The notes under the pieces: model-generated
Told to the model about the DNA's origin: nothing
Database searches by the model: none
Seen by the model: the letters and a program-made list of their open reading frames with translations, nothing else
Shown: piece after piece, positions 17,985-26,525 of the stretch
Layout of the letters: each line of letters opens with the position of its first letter
Numbering within the stretch: position 1 is the first letter of the stretch
Assembly (NCBI RefSeq): GCF_029846635.1
Contig: NZ_JARVTG010000001.1
Coordinates: forward strand, 1,022,501-1,086,500
DNA: 64,000 nt
From: Pokkaliibacter sp. MBI-7
GTDB taxonomy: Bacteria; Pseudomonadota; Gammaproteobacteria; Pseudomonadales; Balneatricaceae
Reading direction: 5' to 3'
Translations under genes and position numbers: made by a program

Positions 17985-18563
17985 TCAACGCTTCAGAAAG
18001 TTGGCCAACAGTGCATGGCCCTGTTCAGTCATGATGGACTCGGGATGGAATTGTACCCCCTCGACGTCCAGCTGTTTATGGCGAACACCCATAATTTCTT
18101 CCATCTGACCGTCCGGCAGTTCAGTCCAGGCGGTCACCTCCAGACAATCGGGCAAGCTGTGCTTGTCGATCACCAGAGAATGATAACGAGTGCAGCGCAG
18201 CGGATTACTGAGCCCGGCAAACACGCCCAGATGGTGATGATGCACCGGTGAGGTCTTGCCATGCATAACCTGACCGGCGCGGATGACCTGACCACCAAAC
18301 ACCTGGCCAATGCTCTGGTGCCCCAGGCACACGCCCAGCACAGGAAGACGGCCAGCAAAGTAGCGAATGGCTTCGAGGGAGATACCCGCTTCATTAGGGG
18401 TGCAAGGGCCGGGGGAAATCATCAGCTGGTCTGGTGCCATGGCTTCAATCTCGGCGATGCTGATGGCGTCATTGCGCGCCACCTTCACTTCGGCTCCCAG
18501 CTCCCCCAAATACTGCACCAGGTTGTAGGTGAAGGAGTCGTAGTTATCAATCATCAAAATCAT
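17985..18563 (-). CDS. trpG: Anthranilate synthase component II (glutamine amidotransferase)
   Basis: Supplies ammonia from glutamine to the chorismate-using subunit TrpE. The 192-aa class I amidotransferase starts with the classic 'MILMIDNYDSFTYNLVQYLGELG' pattern in its first 23 residues. It has the oxyanion 'SPGPCTPNEAGIS', the nucleophile Cys in 'GVCLGHQ' near residue 79, and the His-Glu pair in 'GVQFHPESI' near 170. The partner TrpE is not encoded next to it: the adjacent upstream gene is hsdM. In related genomes rpe-gph-trpE-trpG-trpD-trpC is the common order. It could also serve para-aminobenzoate synthesis (PabA), as many such proteins do. Confidence 0.94.
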   Translation of the reverse strand: MILMIDNYDSFTYNLVQYLGELGAEVKVARNDAISIAEIEAMAPDQLMISPGPCTPNEAGISLEAIRYFAGRLPVLGVCLGHQSIGQVFGGQVIRAGQVMHGKTSPVHHHHLGVFAGLSNPLRCTRYHSLVIDKHSLPDCLEVTAWTELPDGQMEEIMGVRHKQLDVEGVQFHPESIMTEQGHALLANFLKR

Positions 18564-18853
18564 GGCAAATCCGACCAGCCAACTCGTTACTGCTTACGAT
18601 CTACAGCCGTTGCTGTTGAGTATCCACAGTCGTTATTGCTAAGAACGTGTTCACGCTCTGACTATCCACCGTTCACCTCGCCTGTTACCCAGACAGGAAC
18701 ACGACAACAGTTATGTCGATATAACCTGTTTCGATATAACTTCAGGTTCGCGAGGCCTTGAAAACAAAGGCCTCAAGGCTATATCAGCACTGCGCGCAGG
18801 GCAACACGACATAACGCTAAGAAATCCGTTTCAAAACGGCAGTTAACATCCTC
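18564..18853. other. Intergenic boundary between the R-M operon and trpG
   Basis: 290 bp without a gene, forming one edge of the R-M insertion. It contains a hairpin GAGGCCTT/AAGGCCTC (18752-18774), two copies of TCGATATAAC (near 18717 and 18731), two near-identical TGASTATCCAC repeats (18617-18627 and 18659-18669), and a 19-bp stretch (18642-18660) resembling the end of the MITE-like element at 44162-44300. I found no residue of trpE coding sequence. A promoter for trpG must lie here if the operon is not read through from hsdM. Confidence 0.6.
18752..18774. terminator. Hairpin downstream of hsdM
   Basis: GAGGCCTT (18752-18759) pairs with AAGGCCTC (18767-18774) around a 7-nt A-rich loop, about 80 bp beyond the hsdM stop. 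It has no strong U-tract, so this is a possible terminator only. Confidence 0.4.
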
Positions 18854-20326
18854 TTAGTGATCCCTGGCATGTCTCGGAAGACCGATGGCCACCTCTCTAA
18901 ATGCTGCCAATGCAGCCTCAAGATGCTCAATAATTTCCTGCTGCAGCACATCCGGTGGAGGCAACTCATCAAGGTTGTCCAGGCTTTCGTCTTTCAGCCA
19001 AAAGATGTCCAGACTGGCCTTATCCCGTGCCATCAGCTCTTCGTAGCTGAAGAATTTGAAGCGCTCCGTAGCTTGGCGCTCGTGACGGTTTTCCGAGTTA
19101 TAGCACGCCACGAAATCCTTCAAGTCATCCAACTTGAGCGTGCGCGTCTTCAGGGTGAAGTGCTTGTTGGTGCGCAAATCGTAGAACCAAATCCCCTTGG
19201 TATGGATTTGTCCGTCTTTGGGCTTAGCATCGAAGAACACCACGTTGGCCTTCACGCCTTGCGCGTAAAAGATACCTGTTGGCAAACGCAAAATGGTGTG
19301 CACATCGCAGTTCTCCAGCAGCTTGCGGCGGATTTTTTCACCAGCCCCTCCTTCAAATAGCACGTTATCCGGCAGCACTACCGCTGCTTTGCCGTCGACT
19401 TTAAGCATGCTGACGATGTGCTGTAGAAAATTAAGCTGTTTGTTCGAGGTGGTTTCCCAGAAATCTTGTCGCTCGTAGGTGAGCGTCTCTTTATCTTCCT
19501 CACCTTCTTCATTGGTGATGGTCATGCTGCTTTTTTTACCGAAAGGCGGGTTAGCCAGCACGTAATCCACTTTTAGCTTTGGCTCGGAGATAAGCGCATC
19601 TGAGCGTTCGACGGAGGGCTCCCCGTCCAACTCGCCAATATTGTGCAAGAACAAGTTCATTAAGCACATGCGGCGTGTATTAGGCACAATTTCATTGCCG
19701 TGGAAGGTCTTATCGCGAAGGAATGCTTTTTGGCGTTTATCGAGATTGGAGCCAGGGCGGGTTAGCCAGTTGTATGCTCCTAGAAAGAAGCCGCCAGTAC
19801 CGCAAGCGGGGTCGGCTATGGTTTTCATTGGCTCTGGTCTTATACAAGCAACCATGGCTTCAATGATTGCGCGTGGGGTAAAGTACTGCCCGGCACCACT
19901 TTTGGTGTCTTCTGCGTTTTTCTGCAAAAGTCCCTCGTACAAATCCCCTTTAGTGTCAGCACCGAGGCTTATCCAGCTTTCCGCATCAATGAGCTGCACT
20001 AGCCTTGAAAGCTTGGCGGGGTCTTGAATTTTATTTTGTGCCTTGAAGAAAATGGCACCTAGCATACCGTCTTCACTACCCAGTTTATTGAGCGTTCGAA
20101 AATACTGGCGCTCTAAGGGCTCACCAACTTTGGAAGTAAGGTTAGGCCAGTCATACCCATCAGGAATATGGGTATCGCGGTTATAAGGCTCCTGCGCATA
20201 TTCATGCGCCAACTTTAGAAACAGCAGGTAGGTGAGTTGTTCCAGATAATCACCATAGCCCACACCGTCGTCGCGTAGTGTATGGCAGAAGTTCCAGACT
20301 TTCTGGACTAGGGTCGATGTATTCAT
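18854..20326 (-). CDS. hsdM: Type I restriction-modification system methyltransferase subunit HsdM
   Basis: N6-adenine DNA methyltransferase subunit of a type I restriction enzyme, 490 aa, standard length. The N-terminal helical HsdM domain covers about residues 8-130. 'GAGQYFTPR' at 145-152 opens the catalytic domain. The AdoMet motif I is 'DPACGTGG' at 172-179, and the catalytic motif IV 'NPPFG' at 259-263 is intact, so it should methylate. It is the last gene of the operon and its ATG overlaps the stop of the DUF4276 gene by 4 bp. This is unusual: hsdM is normally directly beside hsdS. Confidence 0.95.
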   Translation of the reverse strand: MNTSTLVQKVWNFCHTLRDDGVGYGDYLEQLTYLLFLKLAHEYAQEPYNRDTHIPDGYDWPNLTSKVGEPLERQYFRTLNKLGSEDGMLGAIFFKAQNKIQDPAKLSRLVQLIDAESWISLGADTKGDLYEGLLQKNAEDTKSGAGQYFTPRAIIEAMVACIRPEPMKTIADPACGTGGFFLGAYNWLTRPGSNLDKRQKAFLRDKTFHGNEIVPNTRRMCLMNLFLHNIGELDGEPSVERSDALISEPKLKVDYVLANPPFGKKSSMTITNEEGEEDKETLTYERQDFWETTSNKQLNFLQHIVSMLKVDGKAAVVLPDNVLFEGGAGEKIRRKLLENCDVHTILRLPTGIFYAQGVKANVVFFDAKPKDGQIHTKGIWFYDLRTNKHFTLKTRTLKLDDLKDFVACYNSENRHERQATERFKFFSYEELMARDKASLDIFWLKDESLDNLDELPPPDVLQQEIIEHLEAALAAFREVAIGLPRHARDH

Positions 20327-20904
20327 GCTTGCTCGTTAATGAGTTCGTTTTCCAGGCGTCGGATTGCGCCAATCAAATTGCGGAAACTGGGTGATCGTTC
20401 ATTTTCTAGGTTCAAGAGCTTGCCGATCTCTCGTGAACCGGCGACTTTTTCATAGCGTTGGCTAGTTAATTTTTTTAATTCAACGCTAGGGCTACCTAAA
20501 TTATCAGGGGCTCGAAACTTTTTAACTTGCTGCTGCTTCGCCAACCCCTTTATTTGAAGAGCCTCCTCCACAGCCTGTAAATCCGCCAGATAGAAAGTCT
20601 CCAACTCCTTGCAGGCAATACGAACGATGCATTGAGCCGCCTTGCCGGATTCAACACACAGTTCGAGCAATTTGTTTTTCACCGCCAAGCAGTCAGGGTG
20701 ACTATCCAGATCACGCAACACAATGAATCGCGCCTCCGGGTTTTGATAAGCGCGTATCTTGCGCGTCAGCTGTTTTTCCAGATCTTGCTTGCCCTCAAAG
20801 GGAATACATCGCACGCTGATTTCGGCGCTCAGCATTCTCGGTAACAAGGATTCCAGCATGGCCTTGGCGGAGGGTTCTTCGAGCAAAAAAACCAGCTCCT
20901 TCAT
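20323..20904 (-). CDS. DUF4276-like, TOPRIM-type putative nuclease or effector
   Basis: 193-aa protein I recognise as DUF4276-like by its layout, not by a database match. It has acidic residues E9/E10 in 'FLLEEPSAKAMLESLLP' after the first strand, a 'LRDLDSH' strand with D65 and D67 near the middle, and 'CKELETFYLADL' with E100/E102, the hallmark 'E-x-E-x-x-x-L-A-D' of the family. Such spaced acidic residues resemble the TOPRIM metal site (inference). It overlaps the ATPase stop-start upstream by 4 bp and hsdM by 4 bp. ATPase plus TOPRIM-like pairs such as AriA/AriB (PARIS) act in phage defence, with the TOPRIM partner as effector. That role is inferred here. Confidence 0.7.
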   Translation of the reverse strand: MKELVFLLEEPSAKAMLESLLPRMLSAEISVRCIPFEGKQDLEKQLTRKIRAYQNPEARFIVLRDLDSHPDCLAVKNKLLELCVESGKAAQCIVRIACKELETFYLADLQAVEEALQIKGLAKQQQVKKFRAPDNLGSPSVELKKLTSQRYEKVAGSREIGKLLNLENERSPSFRNLIGAIRRLENELINEQA

Positions 20905-22094
20905 TGCGGATCTACCCCATCAAAAAAGCCTTGTTTCCACAAATAACCCAGTTGATCACCCTCGGCGATATAAGCGGCGATTTGTTTATTGTCCTTGGCG
21001 CGGCGAATCTCGGTACAACCCTGTTGTTTGACCAGCCAGCAAACTTCTTCTATTTCTAACGCATTTAAAAAGTCGGGTGAGTGGGTGGAGACAAACACCT
21101 GCCCGCCGCGATTGGCATAGCTTCGAAATTCTTCAGCCAGCTCTGTCATGAGTCGGGGATAGAGCTGGTTTTCTGGCTCTTCTACACACAGTAAAGGGTG
21201 TGGTTTTGGGTCATACAACAGCACCAAGTAAGCAAACATTTTGATTGTGCCATCAGACACATAACGATCTAAAAACGGTGTTTTAAAAGAGCCATCCTGA
21301 AACCGCAGCGTCAGGTAGCCATCGTCCATTAACTTGGGTTCCACAGACGACACGCCCGGTACACGTCGCGCCATGGTGGCTAAGATACGTTTAAAGACCG
21401 ATGTGTGTTGCTCGTGAAGGTAGCGCGCCACCAACGGCAGGTTTTCGCCAGACTCTGATAAATGCTCGGTTTCTCCTGCTGCGTCTTTACGCCCACGTGC
21501 CGCACTGATATGGAAGTCAGAAACATGCCAGTTTTCAATTAGCCGGCGAAACGCATTGGCTGCTTTAAATCGTTCAAATTGTCCAAGCCCCTTAATAGCC
21601 AGTGTATCTGGGGCAACCTGTTGTGTTTCTCGTTCGAGGGCTTCATCCGATTTATTGAAATCTTCCTCGTTTATGATGGCGTAACCTTCTCCACATGAAA
21701 AATCGAGAAAGTGATACGGGCTGCCATGACGCCCCCGCTTGTACCTCAGCAATTCCCTGAGGACAACCGGCATATTATTTTTTTCACCAATTTCTAACGA
21801 GTAGGTTACCAAACGCTCAATTCCGGTAATTTCCATGCGGTATTGCAGCTCAATCAGTATGGAATCTGTCTTGGGGTCGCAACCGCGACTTAATACTTCT
21901 GCAAACCGGCCACGTTTATCCAAGGCCTGCCGAACATTACCCTTGAGGCAGTCATGCAAAAAACCAAACACATCGAATAAGGTAGATTTGCCGGAGCCAT
22001 TAGCCCCCACCACCACCATGAAAGATGGAATATCCCTCAGATGCACATCTTTAAACGCCTTAAAGTTCTGTAACCTAATGGATTCAATTTTCAT
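20901..22094 (-). CDS. AAA family ATPase (AAA_21/SMC-like), putative defence sensor
   Basis: 397-aa ABC/SMC-type ATPase. It starts with the family pattern 'MKIESIRLQNFKAFKD', has Walker A 'GANGSGKST' at residues 30-38, a signature-like 'VSDGTIKMFAYL' near 280, Walker B 'LLCVEEPENQL' near 303 and the switch 'STHSPDFLNAL' near 340. The middle of the protein, about residues 90-250, has no motif I can name. It starts 3 bp after the hsdS stop and overlaps the DUF4276 gene by 4 bp. The gene pair is A+T richer than hsdR. I infer a two-component defence module carried inside the R-M operon. Confidence 0.85.
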   Translation of the reverse strand: MKIESIRLQNFKAFKDVHLRDIPSFMVVVGANGSGKSTLFDVFGFLHDCLKGNVRQALDKRGRFAEVLSRGCDPKTDSILIELQYRMEITGIERLVTYSLEIGEKNNMPVVLRELLRYKRGRHGSPYHFLDFSCGEGYAIINEEDFNKSDEALERETQQVAPDTLAIKGLGQFERFKAANAFRRLIENWHVSDFHISAARGRKDAAGETEHLSESGENLPLVARYLHEQHTSVFKRILATMARRVPGVSSVEPKLMDDGYLTLRFQDGSFKTPFLDRYVSDGTIKMFAYLVLLYDPKPHPLLCVEEPENQLYPRLMTELAEEFRSYANRGGQVFVSTHSPDFLNALEIEEVCWLVKQQGCTEIRRAKDNKQIAAYIAEGDQLGYLWKQGFFDGVDPQ

Positions 22095-22097
22095 AAG

Positions 22098-23639
22098 TTA
22101 CTCCGATCTAATACTGCGTTTAGTTTTACGCCCACGCGTTTTTTTCACCGACTCCTTGGCAGCCCGCTCGGCACGGATACGCTCAAGCAGCACACTTGCT
22201 GGCTCGTCATTTGGGTCTTGCGGCACTAATTCACTCGCAAAGGCGGCACGGAGGATATTTTGGCGTTGGGCGCTGGATTGTTCGAGAGACAAATTCGTCG
22301 CTTCGTCTTGGCGCTTGATTACTTCGTTGCCGGCTTCAAATTCAGCCAGAACGATAGATTGCTCAGTAGTAGGTGGAAGTGGTATCGGCATTGTTAGTAG
22401 TGTGGAAAGACTAATGTTGTGCTGGCCAGCGGACGACGCAGCCCTAGCCTCTAACCATCGGCGCCCAGTATGGGCCGTGAGTACAGCCAAGATCCAACGG
22501 TGAACACAAGTTGTTTCGACACAACGCAACCGCAGCAGATAGGATGCGAAGTAATGTGGTGCTGGTAGGTCGGTAACCACTGCTGCCGCGCGCCCCACCA
22601 GTCCAATACTGCCGTTGGTTCTGATTACAAGAACATCGCCAATAGCTAGAGGGGCATCTTTATCCAGACTTAAATCAACATTCGAGAATTTCATGTCTCG
22701 AAGATCAAGGCTTCCACCACTTACGTTTGGGATACGCAGCACGGGAATACCATTGCTTTCGTAGCTGCACTTCACAGACGTACCGTAAGACGACTCAGCC
22801 ACTAGTTGATCCAGGCTCGCCCAAACCCATCCCTCCGGCAATTCCGGTAAGTCGCTGGTATCCGGCTGCACCGGCTCAGGGTATTTCTTTTGCCAGTCTT
22901 TAGGGGGCTTTTTGCTTTGTTCTTTAAACTTGGCGAGCTGTTTGGCTTCCCAGCGGGCGCGGCGCTCGGTCAATATGCGCTCGAGCAGTTGCGCGCCGGT
23001 TTCCTTTGGCGAGTTGTTGGCTCGCCACTCAGCAGTAAGCGCGCCTTCCACAGCGGCTTTCAGCAGTGATTGCCGGTATTGCCCCAGCTTCTGTTGCGCA
23101 GCTTTGAGTTCGGCTACACCGGCATCGAGGTCGGAGAGTAGTTCTTCGAGTTTGGCGACGATGCGGGTTTGTTCGGCGGCTGGCGGTAGATGCAAGGGAA
23201 GCCCATGCAATGCTTCTAGTCGAATACCGCTCACAGTTGTGCCTGAACCTAAGTCTTGAATCACTCGCTGGTTAGCACCAACCCAATAAAGTAGAAAATC
23301 TGAACTGATCCCATTACCAAGCACAAGAGCTTTTAAATCTTGGTTAATTGCGCACGCCACAGTAGGACGTATCGCCCTACCGAGGGCAATGCGTGTAGCA
23401 ACAATTAATGTGTTTGCCGGAATGAGGTTCGTGGCACTGTCTGCAATGGCTTCTTCAGAAATATGCTCCTCGGCATCATTAGGCCTCAATGCCTTCATAT
23501 CTTTGACGGTAAACCAAGGTATATGCCCATCGAAGTAGGCTGGCACTTTGCGAGATGGCGTACCGCCTCCAATAACTGAAATTAAAGTGTTGCCCAGTGT
23601 TGTTTCAGTCCAACCTAGTGGCAAGTTAAACTCACTCAC
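22098..23639 (-). CDS. hsdS: Type I restriction-modification specificity subunit HsdS
   Basis: Recognises the bipartite DNA target for both methylation and restriction. The 513-aa protein shows two target-recognition domains. TRD1, about residues 5-165, begins 'LPLGWTETTLGN' and ends in 'LPPAAEQTRIVAKLEELLSDLDAG'. TRD2, about 265-425, begins 'LPEGWVWASLDQL' and ends 'LPPTTEQSIVLAEFE'. Each is followed by the coiled-coil helix that acts as the spacer ruler. The target sequence cannot be predicted by eye. Its start overlaps the hsdR stop by 4 bp, so it is translationally coupled. Confidence 0.95.
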   Translation of the reverse strand: MSEFNLPLGWTETTLGNTLISVIGGGTPSRKVPAYFDGHIPWFTVKDMKALRPNDAEEHISEEAIADSATNLIPANTLIVATRIALGRAIRPTVACAINQDLKALVLGNGISSDFLLYWVGANQRVIQDLGSGTTVSGIRLEALHGLPLHLPPAAEQTRIVAKLEELLSDLDAGVAELKAAQQKLGQYRQSLLKAAVEGALTAEWRANNSPKETGAQLLERILTERRARWEAKQLAKFKEQSKKPPKDWQKKYPEPVQPDTSDLPELPEGWVWASLDQLVAESSYGTSVKCSYESNGIPVLRIPNVSGGSLDLRDMKFSNVDLSLDKDAPLAIGDVLVIRTNGSIGLVGRAAAVVTDLPAPHYFASYLLRLRCVETTCVHRWILAVLTAHTGRRWLEARAASSAGQHNISLSTLLTMPIPLPPTTEQSIVLAEFEAGNEVIKRQDEATNLSLEQSSAQRQNILRAAFASELVPQDPNDEPASVLLERIRAERAAKESVKKTRGRKTKRSIRSE

Positions 23640-26446
23640 GCCACCAACTCCCCATTCATTTCATTTATCAAAGTATCCAACTCCTTACCAAACAGGCCCC
23701 AGACTTTTTGTAAGCCGCCTTTGTCGGCCAGTTCGGCGTAATCAAAATCGTCGCGGCTAATAGAGCAACTGCTCGCGATATGGTCTTTCATCAACCGCAG
23801 CCATTCGGTTTGCTCGGGGGTAAAGGCGGTGCCGCGTTGGGCGTTGTGGCGGAAGATCCAGGCTTGGAAGCGTTTATCCACTTCGTCGGCAAAGGGTTTG
23901 AGTTCGCCCTGCTCTCCATCGAGGCCCAAGGCAAAGCGCACCAAACTGACCAAATCGGTGAGCTGGCGTTTTTTATCGGCGCCTTTGACGGCGCTGGTTT
24001 GCACCCGTGCATAGGCGCTCCACAGGCGCTCGGTGGTGAGCATGAGTGGCGGTTTGCTCAGGTGTTCGTGGAGTTCTTCGAGCATGTCAAAGGTGAGTGC
24101 GCGGCGCTGGTAGGGTTGTTGGTAAAAAAAGCCCAGGGCGGCAATTTCGTCTTTGTGCTGTTTGATGTAGTCAGCAAAGGTTTGAATCACCGCTTTGGCT
24201 TGCGCTTCGGCTTGTTCGGAAAAGCCGCGAAAGGTCACTTGGTCGAGGTTGATGTGGTCGATGATTTGCTCGCGCTCGCGGCGGGCGCTTTCAATTTCAT
24301 CGCGCAATTCGGGTTTGTCAAAGGGCGCACAGGCAGCGGCCACGCGCTCGGCGCGGGCGGCAGCAAGTTCTTCGGGCAGTAAGGTGTCTTCACTGCGGGT
24401 AATTCCCTTGGCTTTGGCGGTGGCCAAGGCGGTTTGCACAATGGCATCGGGGTCGAGCGCGGCAATCAAGCCCTTGCCGAGTTCGCCCACAGGAATACCG
24501 CCGCTGGCTTTTTCAATGCGCGCCTTGGCTTTGTCATCCAGTTGTTTGGCCAGACGCACCAAGCGGTTGGCCAGCGATAGCAAGGTGTCATCATCACGGC
24601 TGCCCATGGCCACACCTTGCATCAGGTCCTTCATGGCGATGCCGGGTTTCTTTTCCAGCGGACGGCTTTCGGTTTTCAGGGATTTTTCTACGCCCACAGC
24701 ATCAATCAACACAAAGCGGGTTTTGGCGCCGGAGGCCGAGTTGCTGACGCGCTTAAGGCTGTCGCCATCGAGCGAACGCACGCCACGGCCTTTCATTTGC
24801 TCGTAATAGCCCTTACTGCGCACATCCCGCATAAACAACAGCACTTCCAGCGGTTTTACGTCGGTGCCGGTGGCGATCATATCCACGGTGACGGCGATGC
24901 GCGGGTTGTAGTCGTTACGAAAGCTGGACAGGATGCTGTCGGCATCTTCTTCAGCGCGGTAGGTGACCTTTTTGCAGAAGGCATTCCCCTGACCATAGAC
25001 CTCGCGCACCATGTTGATAATGTCGTCAGCATGGCTGTCGGTTTTGGCGAAAATCAGGGTTTTGGGTGTTTCTTTACGCGCCGGAAATATCTGCGTTTCC
25101 ACTGCGGATTTCATGGCCTGGATGACGTTGCGAATTTGGCTTGGGTTGACCACCGATTTGTCGAGGTCTTTACCTGTGTAAGCAATTTCCTCCTCCGTTT
25201 CCCCCCAGCGCTTCTTACGAGTGGCTCGATCCCGATGATCAACCCACCAACCTTGTTTGACCACGCTGCCTGCGGCGGTGAACTCGGTTTCAATTTCGTA
25301 GACGTCGTAACCGACGTTTACGCCATCGGCGACCGAATTTTCGTAGCTGTATTCGGCAACGATATTTTCGTTAAAAAAGCCGAAGGTGCGTTTGTCGGGG
25401 GTGGCGGTAAGGCCAATCAGGCTGGCATCAAAGTAATCGAGCACCTGTTTCCACAGGTTGTAAATGCTGCGGTGACATTCGTCGATGATGATGAAATCGA
25501 AAGTTTCCACCGGTACCGCCGCGTTGTAGCGCACCCACTTTTCCTGCTTGGCGGTTTGCTGCACTTCATTGAGTGACACATCTTCGGCCGATTCATCAAT
25601 GGGCTCGCCACTCAAAATGGAATACATGCGCTGGATGGTGCTGATACACACCTGCGAATGAGGGTCAATATTGGGCGAGGCCAGCCGCTGTACGTTGTAG
25701 AGTTCAGTGAATTTGCGACCATCATCCGGCGGGGTGTAGGCCATAAATTCCTGATGGGCCTGCTTGCCGAGATTGCGGGTATCCACGAGAAAGAGAATGC
25801 GCTTAGCACCGCCGAATTTGAGCAGGCGATACACAGAAGTGATAGCGGTAAAGGTTTTACCGGCGCCGGTGGCCATATGCACAAGGGCGCGAGGCTTGTT
25901 CAGCGCCAGCGATTTTTCCAGACCGGTGACGGCGCTGATTTGGCAATCGCGCAGGTTGCGTTCCGGTAGCGGTGGCATTTGTTCGGCCAAGCGACGGCGC
26001 AGGCTATTTATCGCTCCGCTGGGTAAGGGGGGCTGCGCTAACCATGTGGCGAGTGTTTCTGGTTTGAAAAAATGAAAAAGTTCGCGAGAGCGCGGTATGG
26101 GGTCAGCACCGTCGGTAAATCGGATGATCTGGCCGGTAGCTTCGAACAAAAATCGCAGTGGCGTGCTGTCTTTGCGCCATTTTAGCGTCGCAGTGGCATA
26201 GCGCTCTGTTTGGCTTTCGGTAACGGTGAGGTTTTCGCCTGCAGCGTCTTTTTTAGCTTCAATCACGCCTACCGCCGTGCGATTAACAAACAGCACGTAA
26301 TCCGCCGGACCGGTATCAGTGGGGTACTCGCGCACGGCTACGCCGACGCCAGCGCCGAGGTTGAGCTGCTTCATGTCTTGAATGACCCAGCCCGCCAGCT
26401 CCAGCTTTTGGTCAATCAGTTGGCGTGCTTTAGTCTCTGGTGTCAT
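23636..26446 (-). CDS. hsdR: Type I restriction endonuclease subunit HsdR
   Basis: ATP-dependent translocase and nuclease, 936 aa. The N-terminal PD-(D/E)xK nuclease site is visible as D49...E63-A-K65 ('GPADY' and 'VIEAKK'). The superfamily 2 helicase motor follows, with Walker A 'ATGAGKT' at 192-198, DEAD-type 'IIDECH' at 320-325, 'LTATPD' near 350 and 'MKGRGVRS' near 570. The C-terminal part contains the EcoEI_R_C-like helical region. All key residues are intact. I chose ATG 26446 behind GGGAG. It is the first gene of hsdR-hsdS-ATPase-DUF4276-hsdM. Only 79 bp separate it from gph, so its promoter must lie there or it is read from gph. Confidence 0.95.
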   Translation of the reverse strand: MTPETKARQLIDQKLELAGWVIQDMKQLNLGAGVGVAVREYPTDTGPADYVLFVNRTAVGVIEAKKDAAGENLTVTESQTERYATATLKWRKDSTPLRFLFEATGQIIRFTDGADPIPRSRELFHFFKPETLATWLAQPPLPSGAINSLRRRLAEQMPPLPERNLRDCQISAVTGLEKSLALNKPRALVHMATGAGKTFTAITSVYRLLKFGGAKRILFLVDTRNLGKQAHQEFMAYTPPDDGRKFTELYNVQRLASPNIDPHSQVCISTIQRMYSILSGEPIDESAEDVSLNEVQQTAKQEKWVRYNAAVPVETFDFIIIDECHRSIYNLWKQVLDYFDASLIGLTATPDKRTFGFFNENIVAEYSYENSVADGVNVGYDVYEIETEFTAAGSVVKQGWWVDHRDRATRKKRWGETEEEIAYTGKDLDKSVVNPSQIRNVIQAMKSAVETQIFPARKETPKTLIFAKTDSHADDIINMVREVYGQGNAFCKKVTYRAEEDADSILSSFRNDYNPRIAVTVDMIATGTDVKPLEVLLFMRDVRSKGYYEQMKGRGVRSLDGDSLKRVSNSASGAKTRFVLIDAVGVEKSLKTESRPLEKKPGIAMKDLMQGVAMGSRDDDTLLSLANRLVRLAKQLDDKAKARIEKASGGIPVGELGKGLIAALDPDAIVQTALATAKAKGITRSEDTLLPEELAAARAERVAAACAPFDKPELRDEIESARREREQIIDHINLDQVTFRGFSEQAEAQAKAVIQTFADYIKQHKDEIAALGFFYQQPYQRRALTFDMLEELHEHLSKPPLMLTTERLWSAYARVQTSAVKGADKKRQLTDLVSLVRFALGLDGEQGELKPFADEVDKRFQAWIFRHNAQRGTAFTPEQTEWLRLMKDHIASSCSISRDDFDYAELADKGGLQKVWGLFGKELDTLINEMNGELVA

Positions 26447-26525
26447 AAAACGGCTCCCTATTGCCTGCAAAAGCACTACACATCTCTAGCCACATGATTT
26501 TCAACAAGTTGCTGGTCACTGGCAC

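Noticed and set aside
18717..18740. TCGATATAAC repeated twice as a possible island attachment site
   Set aside because: The two copies are 14 bp apart on the same side of the island and no third copy is seen at the gph side, so they do not bound the insertion.
18564..18853. Possible remains of trpE next to trpG
   Set aside because: I read the gap on both strands and saw no piece resembling the conserved TrpE C-terminus; the DNA is repeats and hairpins.
24617..25576. A 319-codon plus-strand frame inside hsdR
   Set aside because: HsdR motifs are intact on the other strand throughout; the frame has no start signal or familiar pattern.
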